Position numbers and translations under genes: made by a program | Part shown: positions 1 through 10,550 of the stretch, piece after piece | How the letters are laid out: every line of letters begins with the position of its first letter | Numbering within the stretch: the stretch's first letter is position 1 | DNA from: Symsagittifera roscoffensis | Lineage: Eukaryota > Xenacoelomorpha > Acoela > Convolutidae | Direction of reading: 5' to 3' | NCBI RefSeq assembly: GCF_963678635.1 | Contig: NC_087068.1 | Span: forward strand, 23,810,697 to 23,874,696 | DNA: 64,000 bases | The notes under the pieces: generated by a model | The model's database searches: none | Told to the model about the DNA's origin: nothing | Seen by the model: the letters and a program-made list of their open reading frames with translations, nothing else

Positions 1-1
1 G

Positions 2-2725
2 AGATTGATTTCTTGTATAGCTTGTATTGTTCGGGAGTGGTTTTCCTGAACTGTTGTTGCTATGAACTGTTTTGTTCGGTAAATTTTGATCTTTTTTCAT
101 GTATTGATAGAATGATTTATTTGGTTCTTTGTATTTTTGAGGTTTATTTTGACTATCTTGCTGTTTTTGTCTACATTCGGAAATACTATGTCCGTATCGT
201 CGGCAATAATTACACCATTTTTTGAAAGATGGTTTGCCTTTAAAGTTCGGGTTCTTTTCATAAATGTTGAGTATTTCAGTGATTTTTTCAACGAGGTCTG
301 TTTCTGATTCCTGTATATTATTAATATTAGTGGAAGTCGTTTCAATTTTGTTAACGTATTGTAATTTCAGATTTTCCGTTTCTTCTAGTTTCATCGTGAT
401 TTCTGCTTGTTCTAGTTTGTCTACTAGTTTTCTAAAATCTAAATCGGGTTCTCGAATTGAAGAAGGATGAGATGCTCTCTTTTTTATTGCTATTTTCCTT
501 AATTGTGGTGTTAAGGTCATCATTAAGATTTCTGTCATCTTTGTGTTTTTATAGTCATGTGTATTTAGTGAATATGCTTTTCGAACTAGTGTTTCGATTC
601 GTACTGCTATTTGCTTGATGGTTTCGTTTGGTAATCTGCGAATTTCATTACATAAAACTCTTTGTTGTTGTTTGTTTCTTTCGGAGTCAAACATTTTTGA
701 AAATTCTTGTGTAAATCTTTTCCAGTTTGATTTTATTTCTAGAGGTAGTACTGAAAACCATTTTTGGGCTGCGCCATCTAAGGTTGTTTGTATCAACGCT
801 GTGCGTCGATGTATCCAGTTTTGATGTAGTGGCGTATTAATTGGTTCAGGTCCTATATTTAAAATCAAATTTGCTGTTACTGCATTTAAGTAATCTTCTA
901 CAGAGTATTCAGGGTCTGTTCCTGTGAAAACCATTAAAGGTTTATTTGATGTTATTGATGATCCACCCATAAGGTATGGATTCATTGTCATTTGTAATGA
1001 TTCTGCTGCATTTGGCATTTGAGAAAAATTTGAAAGTTGGTTTCTTGTTATTTCATGTTGTTGGAGATAATATGGTAGTGGTATTTCATTTTGCATTTGT
1101 GATGGTTGATACGAGTGTGCAGTCATTGGATTTTGTTGTTGAATTGGTTGAAAAGATTGTGTATTAATTAAATTTGGTTGTTGATGTTGTGCATCTATTG
1201 ATTGTGGAGAAAAATTTCTATGATTTGTACGTGTTTTCTGTATTCCTTGTCTACGATATTCTTGAGTATTTTGTGCAAATATATCTGGTTGTATGAAATC
1301 ATCATCTGAGGATAAATAATCCATTTGATAAGATGTTTGTTTTTTATTTTTATTTTGTTGAAAAAATGGGTAATTTTCACTGCGATCCTGTGGAGGATTT
1401 GGTTGAAAATTTTTGGAATTATATTGGGCCGTTGGGTTATCCCAGTTTCGAGGTTTTGTATATTGATTAAAATTCCTTTGTGGTTGATAATTTGTTTTTG
1501 ATGGATGTGTATAATTATAATTATGGTCTGCAAAGTTATTTCTAGTGAATGTTTTGCGTGTTTTTGATGGTATTGTCATGGGTCTGTATGTTTGGTAATC
1601 CATATGTGAATATTTAGGAGCAACCGAAGGTTTAACGGTTGATTGTAAGGTTACTTGTGTTTGTGAAGGATTTGTATTTCTTGGTGTTGTTAAATTTGGG
1701 CGTATTGGTGAAATACTTTGTTGTGTAGTTGTTGTGTGTACAATTTCTTCATTTATGAAGTGTGATGGTGTCTGGATATCTTGTTGAGTAAGATTCCTAG
1801 TTCCATTGAGGTTTTCGTTGTGTATGACTGTAGAGTTTAAACTATTATTTTGTGTATCGGGTAAAAATGTATTATAGTTTAATGGTGTTGCATCAATTGT
1901 TAATGGTATTACTCTTACATAATCTCTTATGTAAGATATTGTACCTATTGCTTGACTTGAGATTGATTGTGGAAAACTTATAAATGCGGGATGAGACCAT
2001 TCGGGGTCCCAAACATAATCTGATTGTTCTGTGATAGCGGTATCATCGTTCGAATTTTGGGGTCTAAAATTTTTTCTTGCTTGTGCAATTAAATCAATAT
2101 TGTGTGTGAAATAATCTATTATGAACCATGCTAAAATTTTTTGTAAATCGTGTTTGGTATGTTGTGAAACGTCGTCTTTCGTGAAATTTTCTTTAATGAT
2201 GTTTAAATAACTAGAGAGTAGTGTGATTTCATGTCGTACTCTTAAATGTTTAGATGTTTCTGTCGGTGAGACATTTGTTAATGGGAGTTCATTTTCTAAT
2301 ATGGAAATATAACTATATATTATTGCGAAAACTTCATTGGTGAAGATGGAGTTTGCTCTTTGTGAGTTATAGTATTGGATGCTTTTTATATATTCTGAAA
2401 AAACTTTTGAAAATTCTAAGTCGAGATCGTCTGTTTGAATTGTATATGTTCTATTATTATGGTTTGGGGAAGTGAATTCTATAGAGTAGATTCCATACTG
2501 TTGTGTTATGTTGCATATATCTTTTAGATAGTGGTCTATGATTTGTCTTTTGATTTTTACATCGGGGAACTCTGTTTTACATGGACTGATTCCGGGTTCA
2601 AATAAATTTATGAGTAAATTTTGACAAAATATGTGTTGTCCTCTATCAGTATCTGCGTCTACTATAAAGGGAAAGATTTCATCATCATCTGGAGTTTCGT
2701 CACCTGGAGTGTGCGTTGAGCTCAT
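2..2725 (-). CDS. Gag-like polyprotein ORF of an LTR retrotransposon, cut by the left window edge
   Basis: The minus strand is open for at least 908 codons from an ATG at 2725-2723 to the edge; an in-frame stop at 2744-2746 limits the start. Residues 1-288 look globular and match no family I recognise. About 289-588 is rich in Q, N, P, T and Y and probably disordered. From about 589 it follows the pattern of a retrotransposon Gag core: FTGTDPEYSVEDYL from residue 600, then WIHRRTALIQ, KWFSVL and WKRFTQEFSKMF. A CCHC zinc knuckle follows (C838-X2-C841-X4-H846-X4-C851), encoded at 173-214. Gag of such elements packages the element RNA and the knuckle binds nucleic acid. The nearly 590-residue N-terminal extension is unusual. 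No stop interrupts it, so the copy may be young. Protease and polymerase, if present, lie left of the window. Confidence 0.85.
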   Translation of the reverse strand, partial: MSSTHTPGDETPDDDEIFPFIVDADTDRGQHIFCQNLLINLFEPGISPCKTEFPDVKIKRQIIDHYLKDICNITQQYGIYSIEFTSPNHNNRTYTIQTDDLDLEFSKVFSEYIKSIQYYNSQRANSIFTNEVFAIIYSYISILENELPLTNVSPTETSKHLRVRHEITLLSSYLNIIKENFTKDDVSQHTKHDLQKILAWFIIDYFTHNIDLIAQARKNFRPQNSNDDTAITEQSDYVWDPEWSHPAFISFPQSISSQAIGTISYIRDYVRVIPLTIDATPLNYNTFLPDTQNNSLNSTVIHNENLNGTRNLTQQDIQTPSHFINEEIVHTTTTQQSISPIRPNLTTPRNTNPSQTQVTLQSTVKPSVAPKYSHMDYQTYRPMTIPSKTRKTFTRNNFADHNYNYTHPSKTNYQPQRNFNQYTKPRNWDNPTAQYNSKNFQPNPPQDRSENYPFFQQNKNKKQTSYQMDYLSSDDDFIQPDIFAQNTQEYRRQGIQKTRTNHRNFSPQSIDAQHQQPNLINTQSFQPIQQQNPMTAHSYQPSQMQNEIPLPYYLQQHEITRNQLSNFSQMPNAAESLQMTMNPYLMGGSSITSNKPLMVFTGTDPEYSVEDYLNAVTANLILNIGPEPINTPLHQNWIHRRTALIQTTLDGAAQKWFSVLPLEIKSNWKRFTQEFSKMFDSERNKQQQRVLCNEIRRLPNETIKQIAVRIETLVRKAYSLNTHDYKNTKMTEILMMTLTPQLRKIAIKKRASHPSSIREPDLDFRKLVDKLEQAEITMKLEETENLKLQYVNKIETTSTNINNIQESETDLVEKITEILNIYEKNPNFKGKPSFKKWCNYCRRYGHSISECRQKQQDSQNKPQKYKEPNKSFYQYMKKDQNLPNKTVHSNNSSGKPLPNNTSYTRNQS

Positions 2726-3167
2726 TTTTTCGTTCGATGACTGTTAATATGTAATTATTAATGTGTCGAATTGGTTGATTCCAATTGTATAAATGTACTG
2801 GTTTGTGTTTGTACTGCTTTTTTATTCTTCTTTTTCCTCTTTGTGATGAATTTGAAGTTGTTTCTGAGTCAGAAAAATATAGTTGATCGTGAAGTGGGCA
2901 ATTTTTATCTATTGATTCTTTTAGTTTGTAAAGTTCGTCTAAACTGTTGGTTTCTGATTCTGAAAATGCGTTTCGATTTTTTGAAAATCTTTTTCGTGTT
3001 ATTTGTCTTTGTTTAGTTATTATTTTCCTCTTTAGTGTTTGTCGTTTTGTTCGAATGTATCCAACTGTTTGTGTATGAGGTGTGATTACAAGGTCGTATT
3101 TTTTGTTATCTATTTCACAATTGTGTAAAATGATTGTTTGTTTATTTCCTAGGTTTTTAAATGACAT
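2700..3167 (-). CDS. Small basic ORF upstream of and overlapping the Gag-like ORF
   Basis: This 155-codon frame starts at 3167 and ends 26 bases inside the Gag-like ORF, which begins in another frame. I recognise no family. Residues about 40-63 are very rich in Lys and Arg, with a second basic cluster (RGKRRIKKQYKHK) near 110-122. A Ser/Glu-rich stretch lies between them (SESETNSLDEL near 70, SDSETTSNSSQ near 99). The composition would fit an RNA- or chromatin-binding accessory protein, but that is inference only. The overlap and shared direction suggest one transcript with reinitiation or leaky scanning. It could also be a chance frame in the leader, but at 155 codons in AT-rich DNA this is less likely. 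Confidence 0.6.
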   Translation of the reverse strand: MSFKNLGNKQTIILHNCEIDNKKYDLVITPHTQTVGYIRTKRQTLKRKIITKQRQITRKRFSKNRNAFSESETNSLDELYKLKESIDKNCPLHDQLYFSDSETTSNSSQRGKRRIKKQYKHKPVHLYNWNQPIRHINNYILTVIERKNELNAHSR

Positions 3168-4393
3168 AAGGTTTAGAATGACGGATGCAAAGGTTGTTAA
3201 ATGATTTCTATTTTCTTAAACTGTTAGTTCTTACGATTTTTTGGTTAGCTTAACCTGGGTCTATTTGTTCAGGGTTGGAGAGAAAAGTATATCGATTCCG
3301 AAGAATGATTTTTACTTTCTCGTGACTAGTATAAGCTAAGGTGTTAACTTACTTAATCTTACTTAGGGGTAGTGATTGTGTTCAAGGGTTGGAGAATAGT
3401 AAATCGATCCACAAGGTTCAGGTATAATTAGAACGCGAGTAGTTCGTTAGATACTATTTTAAACTTACTAAGTCTAAGATTTATCCTGGGTCTGGTAAGA
3501 GGGGGGGTCAAGTGAAGGATGAATAACCGAAGTTCTTCACTGTTTATCCTAATTTGAATGATTAGTTTTGTTCAAAAATTTCTATTAGTCTTGGGTCTTT
3601 AGAAAGGGTTGGGTAGTGAATCGACGTTTGAGGTCGTTAGACACTAATTAAGTGGGTGGGGGAGAACAAAGTTGTTCTGTTTGATCCAAGGATAAGCCTT
3701 GATGATCAAATTTAAAATTTAATTAAGTAGAAAATGATTTAAGATCCAAGGATAAGCCTTGATGATCTGGTTTTTAAATTAAGTGACTTTAAATTTTAAT
3801 AAAGTTTTAAATTTGTGTAAAGGAAAGATTTAGTGTTTTGATGATATTAGTGAGTTGATGATTGCTGTTATGTTTTAGGTGATGAAGCTGGAACAACAGG
3901 ATGATTTATGATTACTAACCATTTATTGTCATGCTACTAATTTTTATTTTTATTTTCCAATAAATATTTTTCAAACATGTTTTGTATATTACTGCAGAGT
4001 TTTAGGAAAACGATCTTAGATCTTTTTATCAATCGTTATTGTATAATATTAATTTTGTTTAGCGCCTGAAATGATTTTGAAGAGTAACTTCAAGGTTTTA
4101 TGTTTGCAAATGGAAATCTAAATTCATTGCAAGTAGTATTCGAAATATAAAAGTTTGTTCTGGCTTTTGCCGAACTATCATATAACTATACGGCAAGTTT
4201 CTACTTTGTCGTATGTCGTCTTTGGTTCGAGGTCTTCTTCCAATTCCGGGTAGTTCTATTATGGTTCGGAATATTGGCTCTGATCTATTGAGTCGGAGAG
4301 ACATTTCAATTAAATTATTGTCGTATAACATTTTGTAAATGTTTTTGTCTAATTTCTAATCTATTTTGGTTAATTCTAATCTAGTAAGGTCTT
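3168..4393 (-). other. Long leader of the left-edge retrotransposon, with internal repeats
   Basis: This stretch lies between the primer binding site and the first ORF. It holds two perfect 25-base direct repeats (3683-3707 and 3743-3767, 60 bases apart). It also holds three imperfect copies of a motif with GGGTTGG followed by ATCGA (near 3273, 3397 and 3606) and repeated CTGGGTCT-type motifs. A 77-codon minus frame (4098-4331) lies here and is not recognised. A leader of 1.2 kb with repeats is long for this class and could carry packaging or translation signals; that is inference. Confidence 0.5.
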
Positions 4394-4416
4394 GTTCGAG
4401 ACTTATGGTCGCACCA
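4394..4416 (-). other. Putative tRNA primer binding site
   Basis: Read on the minus strand this begins TGGTGCGACC and ends TCTCGAAC. That is the layout expected of the complement of a tRNA 3' end: CCA, seven acceptor bases, five T-stem bases and a T-loop with the complement of GTTCGAGA. It lies two bases inside the putative LTR end. The matching tRNA was not identified. Confidence 0.5.
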
Positions 4417-4418
4417 GA

Positions 4419-4828
4419 TGAGTTAGGACCGAAGTGTAACTCATAGAGTAATTTCGGATAGGGTACACCGTCTGCTCGTCACGCTATCTTATTTTCGGCC
4501 GGATAGATTCGTGCAACTTCTTAGTCTAATACCGATCCTAATCTTACTCTTATACTATCTAGTCTCAGGTTGTTTAACTAGTCTCTGCTAGGCTCAATAG
4601 ATCTAGGGTATACTGGTTTATTGCGGCTGCTGAAGTGCTCGGGAGAGTCCAACTAATTTCTAAGTTAAATTCAAATCTCTCTGGTGCTGAAATTACAAGT
4701 AACTTCAGCACTTACAAATAAGTGGGTTGTTAGTTAGATGGATCGTGATTGGTTAATATTAAATACTTTACATTGGTAAAACATTTAATTTATCCAATCA
4801 TAAAATATAGTTTAGATCAGGTTCCACA
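4419..4828 (-). repeat. Putative 5' LTR of the left-edge retrotransposon
   Basis: On the minus strand the segment begins TGTGGAACC and ends CTCA, two bases before the primer binding site, so it has TG...CA ends. It contains a CCAATCA box, a TATA-like TATTTAATA and an AATAAA in CGCAATAAACC. It also holds a near-perfect palindrome (4684-4711, 13 bp arms, one G-U pair, loop AA). The second LTR is outside the window, so the outer boundary is a guess. Confidence 0.4.
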
Positions 4829-5440
4829 GTTGCCACTTTTCAAAACAGAAGTTAATCAACCAGTCCTTGTCTTTAATTTTTTCTCGAAAATCATTTGATA
4901 ATCGCTTATTCAAAAAAATGTTTAAATATTGCGTGCAAAATTTTGTTATGAGTTGATCCAAGTCTTAAATTGGAAATGAAAAATGTTTTCATGGATATTT
5001 CAGACAAAAACTTTATTTAGCAAAAACAACTTCTTATCTGGAAAACAACTAAAACAATCGACTAACTTTAAAGCCTGTTTTCACCGATCCTTTATTAAAA
5101 AAATCTCGTCATAAAATTACTGTTTACTAGTAGTATATTTCGGGAACAAAATGGGTGGGGGGGTGACGACTTCTATGTATTAACATAGCGAATAAATTTC
5201 CCAATGTATTAAGATACGGAATAGAATTGGTAATGTTTTATGGTTTGTGTGATGGTAAGAGAATGGTAAGAAAATTGTTGATTAATTACATTTCACAAAT
5301 CTACATGTGCTGTTATTACAACATGTAATACATACACAAAAAAAATGACAGATAATTTTCTGCCTTCTTTCTATTAAGTTTTTGAACAAATTAAAAAAAT
5401 GGACCATCCATATCTTCCACAAGACGAATATCTGTTTCTG
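4829..5440. other. AT-rich non-coding stretch
   Basis: I see no supported gene here. It holds a short G run (5155-5164) and scattered A/T runs. Confidence 0.5.
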
Positions 5441-5730
5441 TCTCTGTTCAAAAATCAGAGGCAGTACAACAGTGCCGAAAATGGAAAAGTGTTCTACAGT
5501 GCCGAAAATTGATGATTTTCGGCTCTAATGAAAAAAGAGTTTTCTTCGTCACTGCTGTACTTCGGCACTTAGAGGGGCGTTCAACAGTGCCGAAGTACAA
5601 CGGTGCTGAAAAAAAAATACTTGTTCAACAGTGCCAAAAATCATCAATTTCGGCACTGTTGATCACTTTTTCTTTTTCGACACTGATGTACTTCGGCACT
5701 GTTGTACTGCCCCTGATTTTTGCACAGAGA
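5441..5730. repeat. Foldback element built from CAGTGCCGAA units
   Basis: The left end reads TCTCTGTTCAAAAATCAG. The right end (about 5713-5730) is its reverse complement with one mismatch. The arms continue inward with GGCAGTACAACAGTGCCGAA and its inverse, and the motif CAGTGCCGAA or its complement TTCGGCACTG recurs about eight times. The 89-codon frame at 5509-5778 is a by-product of these repeats. This is a non-autonomous foldback or MITE-like repeat; the superfamily is unknown. Confidence 0.7.
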
Positions 5731-6981
5731 GTTTCAGCTCCTACTTCAAAAATTTACTGGGCACAGGAAAAATATTAAAACACTAAGCTCAAAGAGGAGG
5801 TTTTAATTCGCTATGGAGGAGGTTAACAATAACACCTCCTACGCCTGCAATGCCCGTTCAAAGGAATTTTTTTTTGATTGGGCTAGTATCTTAATAACAT
5901 TGATCCGCACTGATTTTCATTGATAACTTTCGATAATAACCATTTTTTGCACTCAAAAAGGTTTCTATTATTATATTCGATTATATTTACAATTTGCGAC
6001 CACGCGATTTATTAAAAACCATCATAACTCATTGTTTTCAAAGATTATAAAAATTTGGGGGATGGTAAGAGACACAATGAGAAAAACTGCGAAAAAAGAT
6101 GAAAACAATAGAATTCAATTTTTTATTATAAACGAAAAGTTTTTCGCAAACGATTTAGCTTTTGCTTAGAAACGAAATGAATCCATTACAATCCATTATA
6201 ATTCACTATATTGGTTTAAATTGTTTTTTTATTTTATTTTTAACAGAGTTTCCAAGTGAAGTCATCACACGTAAAGAATGACAAATGATGAATTCTTTTT
6301 TACAAAAACATCACTTGGGAGAGCGCCGTAAGACTAAATTAAGCCTGTTTTCTGATTTGAAATTTAAACAATTATTAAACCATTATAAAAGATAATTTTA
6401 GAATTATTTGATGACAGGCAATGAAGATCCATTATAATTGATTATGGATTCATGAAAGCTTAATGCAACTTATTGCAAACAACTTAAGCCGGGAGCGTTA
6501 ATTGCAGTCTGCAAGTATTGTCAGTGCCCTCATTTTCAAGATAAATTTGACATTCCCTGAAACAGCAAATCAGCCAGATGATTCATCTGCAACTGTACTT
6601 CAACTGTCAGCAAATGGGCTCCGTGACTTAACAGACCACCTTTTTAATGTATCAATTGCATGTGACGACTGGCGCACCGAGTCCGATTCTGCGATTGATT
6701 GCGATGACCCTTATTTCTCCTTGATTTAAATAGTTGAACATACGATGCAATTTGCAAGTACCAAAGGCGAAAACAGGTCTTAAGCAGCTTAGCTTGGCTT
6801 TATTTAGTAAATCAGCTATTATGGATTGTTCGAGTAAGATAAGTGCAGAGGGCACACTGGACATGCTAAACACTGATTAAATAACCCTCTGTAGCTTCAA
6901 GTTCACCCACTGTAACCAGGTTTTAACGTATTTCAACTCATTTGCCCATGTACTGTAATTATATTCCAATTGATGAAAACT
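5731..6981. other. Non-coding stretch
   Basis: There are short chance frames only, the longest 75 codons near 6502-6729, which lacks an ATG start and is not recognised. Repeated short motifs around CCATTATAA occur at 6180-6210 and 6380-6430. I see nothing else. Confidence 0.45.
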
Positions 6982-6989
6982 TAACAAAC

Positions 6990-7323
6990 CAGGGGCGGAT
7001 TTAGCGGGGGGGGGGAGCGGACGCCTTCTTTTCAGGGATTCGACCCCCTGCCAACCCAAAAGGTCCCCCCTTTGGTACTTTGTAAGAAATCAATTTTTGG
7101 CCGACCGACCCTAAAATTTTTCTAAAGGTGCCTTAGGCGGCAATATTTACTAACTTTGAGGGGTAGCGCAGAAAATTTTGCCAAAACAGGAAAACAGGGT
7201 ATTTTTACTGCTTTAGGAATGCTCGGAAAATCAGTTTGGTCGACCTAAAAAAAAGGTCGTCAAAATTTTCGATTTTTTTTGAAAGTTCGCCCCCCCCTCG
7301 AGAAAATCCTAGATCCGCCCCTG
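6990..7323. mobile_element. hAT-type MITE, copy A
   Basis: The ends are CAGGGGCGGATTTAG and the inverse of CAGGGGCGGATCTAG, so the terminal inverted repeats match at 14 of 15 bases. Flanks TAACAAAC (6982-6989) and AAACAAAC (7324-7331) look like an 8 bp target duplication with one change. CAG...CTG termini and 8 bp duplications are hallmarks of hAT elements. A homologous copy lies at 58647-59021. No transposase frame is present. Confidence 0.8.
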
Positions 7324-7331
7324 AAACAAAC

Positions 7332-7848
7332 AACAACTCCTTAATAACAACTTGCTGATGGTGTTTAATTTATGTAACAGTTTCATTTAGTATAATTTAA
7401 TCTTTTTTTCGCATCTTTTGGTAACTGCTGATTGTCAGCAAATTAAGATTCGGGAGAAAATGTGTCGGATGATGATAAATGGATGAAGCATTAGCGTGGA
7501 ATAATATAATACGGGGTCAAAAATTAAGTGTCTTTGCTAAATTTTATCTTTGTCGATATGTTTCAGATTTGTTTCCTCGAAAATCAGGTTCCACAAAAAA
7601 TTGACGGATTGCATTAAAGCCCTTTCAGTCATAATAGAAAAGCATTTTAAAAACTTTGCCAATTTCTTTCTTTGTCGAAAAAACTGGTTTGAGTTCCATG
7701 AGTTTTAGACTAATTTCAAGCGAGTACGTGAAGCGATCGAGTAACTTCTGTTTTATTACACTTGCGAAGCGAATGTCTTTAAACGGAAACCAGACTTTTT
7801 CTACCCGTAAACAACTTTTCTTACAAGGGTAAATTACCATGTTTATTA
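7332..7848. other. Non-coding stretch before the repeat array
   Basis: No supported gene. The last 200 bases (from about 7650) already resemble later repeat units: the ACAACTTT...CTTAC motif recurs near 9665, 12810 and 16350. Confidence 0.4.
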
Positions 7849-7849
7849 C

Positions 7850-7915
7850 CACTTGGCCTAGAGTTAACGCCGCTGTTTTTGCGCCCTATGGTCAGAGGTT
7901 TGTCTCAACTCCGGA
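7850..7915 (+). mobile_element. tRNA-related SINE-like copy 1
   Basis: The A-box-like TGGCCTAGAGTTAACG starts at 7854. The following GCGCCCTATGGTCAGAGG aligns with the other copies, and the B-box position is degenerate. Confidence 0.5.
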
Positions 7916-9740
7916 CATAGCTTTTTCATTATGTATGCAATTGAAAGCTCTTTCCGGTAAAATTTGAATTGTCGGATTTTTGTTTGTCTGCTCGAAAGTT
8001 GTCGGTTTTGTTACCATTTAACAAATTTTGGTTGTGTTGTAAGCAAGTTTCATTTTATTTGTAACTGCAAGTGTTGTTCAATGTAACTTCCGAGGAAATT
8101 GAAACTTTTAAAAGTTTTTTTTTTCCTAAATTTCTTTTTTTTTCGGCTCCACTTTTGTCTGCTCACATATTGACGGCTTTGTTTATTCTTGTAAGTTTCG
8201 TTGTTTGCTCAAATTAACAGTCAATGGTCTGCCATCTTTACGTAAGCTGATCTTTTACCGAGAATTACTAAAATCTATACTTGGGTAGACTTAGTTTATT
8301 TAAATTTTCTCAATTTTTCGATTTTTTTTTTGCTTTGTTTGTTTGTTTTTTTATCGCAAGTGCTGCAAAACTCCGCTTCATCTATGTGTAAACATTGGTC
8401 ATTCAGACTATGAAAACTTGAATTAATTTAAAAAAAGTTTTTCAAGACCACATTTAGAGCTTGCTTGACAATAAAAAAATGTTTGTTTGTCCTTGTTTTT
8501 CTGAAAACAAATATTGTCAATTATGGCTTCTTCAGGATCGTTCTCCGTTTTGGATAGCTCTGTTACACTATGCAATGAAAAAAAAATTAATTTAATGAGC
8601 AAAAATCTAAATTATTATTTTTTATAATGAGCTTTTTATGCAGTATCTGGCTATCCTTGTTTCACTTTGCAGTAAAAAACAGTTAGTGGCAACTCTGCCC
8701 GGTTTGCTCAATCTTTTGTAAGAAACATTAGGAGTATTATAGGGAGAAAATTGGATTTTATTCTCATTCACAGGGATAAAAGAAATGGAAAACGTAGCTC
8801 CAATAAGCAAGCAAGGAAAGTGTTTTCTTTGTTTCCAAGTTGTGTTTCACTCGTTACATTTGTCCAATAGTGGTCAAAAACTTACTAGCTCCCTTTAAAA
8901 AAAGTATAAACAATTTTTTTTTGGCCACGTCACTCACCCAAACTCGGGATTGGATTCGATCACTACTGATCAAATTTTTTAACAGCAAAACTAAGCAATG
9001 CAGAGCTCAAAAACCAATCAAACAAGAACAAATCTGAGTCAGTCAAGCTCAAAGATTCATTTGTTGCAAGCTTTTTGCGCTAATTTTTGGATGAATCAGA
9101 GGTTTTTTATCAATGTATAAACCTGCCAGCAGATAAAAAATAGAATTTTGCTTTTAACTTACAACAGTACGCTTTGATTTATTATCTGCAGCCAATTTAA
9201 AGAGCGTGAAAAAGGCAATCACTGAAGTGCCATCAGCGTAAAAACTGACAAGTTTTGAGGGGTTCCAAAAAACGCAATTTGTTTCAAGATTGTTTCAAGA
9301 AAAGTTCTATGATTGTCTGAGTTGACGCGTTTTTTTCTCTTGCCTAAAAGAAGAACTTGGTCAGAAAAGAGAATTTTTTTCGTTGTGAAAGAGCTCAGAA
9401 CATCAATTTAGTCAACAAAAAAAAACGATTTTTTGGAAGTCTTTAAATTTTTGAAAACAAAATCGAAAAAATATATAAAACAGTAGCTCGCTGATTAAAC
9501 AACAGAACGATAGTTTTTTCATGAAAAATTTTCAAGTCGTGACTCAATTGACATTTGAAAAAATAATTTTTTTTAGCAAATGTGTGACACTATTGAATAA
9601 TTTTTGTTTTGATTATCTTCGCGAAGCACGTGTCTTTGAGTAGGGAACTATATTTTTTTTCGTAGACAACTTTCTTCTACAAATCTTACTAGCTTTTTTA
9701 CTTGCTTCTTTATAGAAATGTAAGAAATACCAATTTCAAT

Positions 9741-9810
9741 CACCCTTGGCCTAGAGGTAATCTCGACCTTTTTGCGCCCTATGATCAGGTGTTGGAGACA
9801 CAGCATGACC
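9741..9810 (+). mobile_element. tRNA-related SINE-like copy 2
   Basis: CTTGGCCTAGAGGTAA (A box) is followed by GCGCCCTATGATCAGGTG and a degenerate B box (GTTGGAGAC). Confidence 0.55.
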
Positions 9811-10482
9811 TAACTGTTTTCAGTACATATGCAATTGAGTTTTTTATACTGATAAAAGCATATATGCCGGCTTTTGTTTTTTCGCGTCACAACTTATTGG
9901 CTTAAATGCCAATTCATCAATTTTGATTTTGCTGTAGGCTTATCTTTGGGAATTGAAATAGCAAATGTTGTTCAAAATTTTTCCAGGATGACTTGAAAAT
10001 TTTTAAAAGTTTTTTCCCTATTTTTTATACTCCACTGTGTCAGCATTGTTTTTTCTTTCAAATTTTGTTGTGTTGCTAATCTTTTATTACCAATATTTTG
10101 CTTAAACTGAAATTCTATCGCAACTTCTGCAAGACATGGTTTTTTTGCAAAATTTCCAATTTTTTAACGTTTTTTGTGTTTTTTCTTTCTTTTTCATTGC
10201 AAAACTCCGCGTCATTACTTTCTAAACATTGGTAATTTAGGCTATGAACACCTGACTTTAGAATAAAAATTTAGATTTTGATCTTAACAAATTATCAAAA
10301 AAATTCGAAGTTATTTGGGCAAAATGACAATAAGAAAGTTGGAAATCTTTTTGTCATTCCTTTTTGAAAACAAAATTTATCGATAGTTCTTTGTTCACCA
10401 ACGTTCTCTTTTTTGTGTATTGTTGCTCAAATTGTATCTTACTTCTTTATTTATTGACTTGAAACAACTTCCAAATTCAATT

Positions 10483-10550
10483 ACCCTTGGTCTAGAGGTA
10501 ACGTCGTCACTTTTGCACCCTATAATCAAGCCTTCAAGTACCGACAGGAC
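10483..10550 (+). mobile_element. tRNA-related SINE-like copy 3
   Basis: CTTGGTCTAGAGGTAACG, then GCACCCTATAATCAAG and a degenerate B box (CTTCAAGTACC). Confidence 0.5.
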
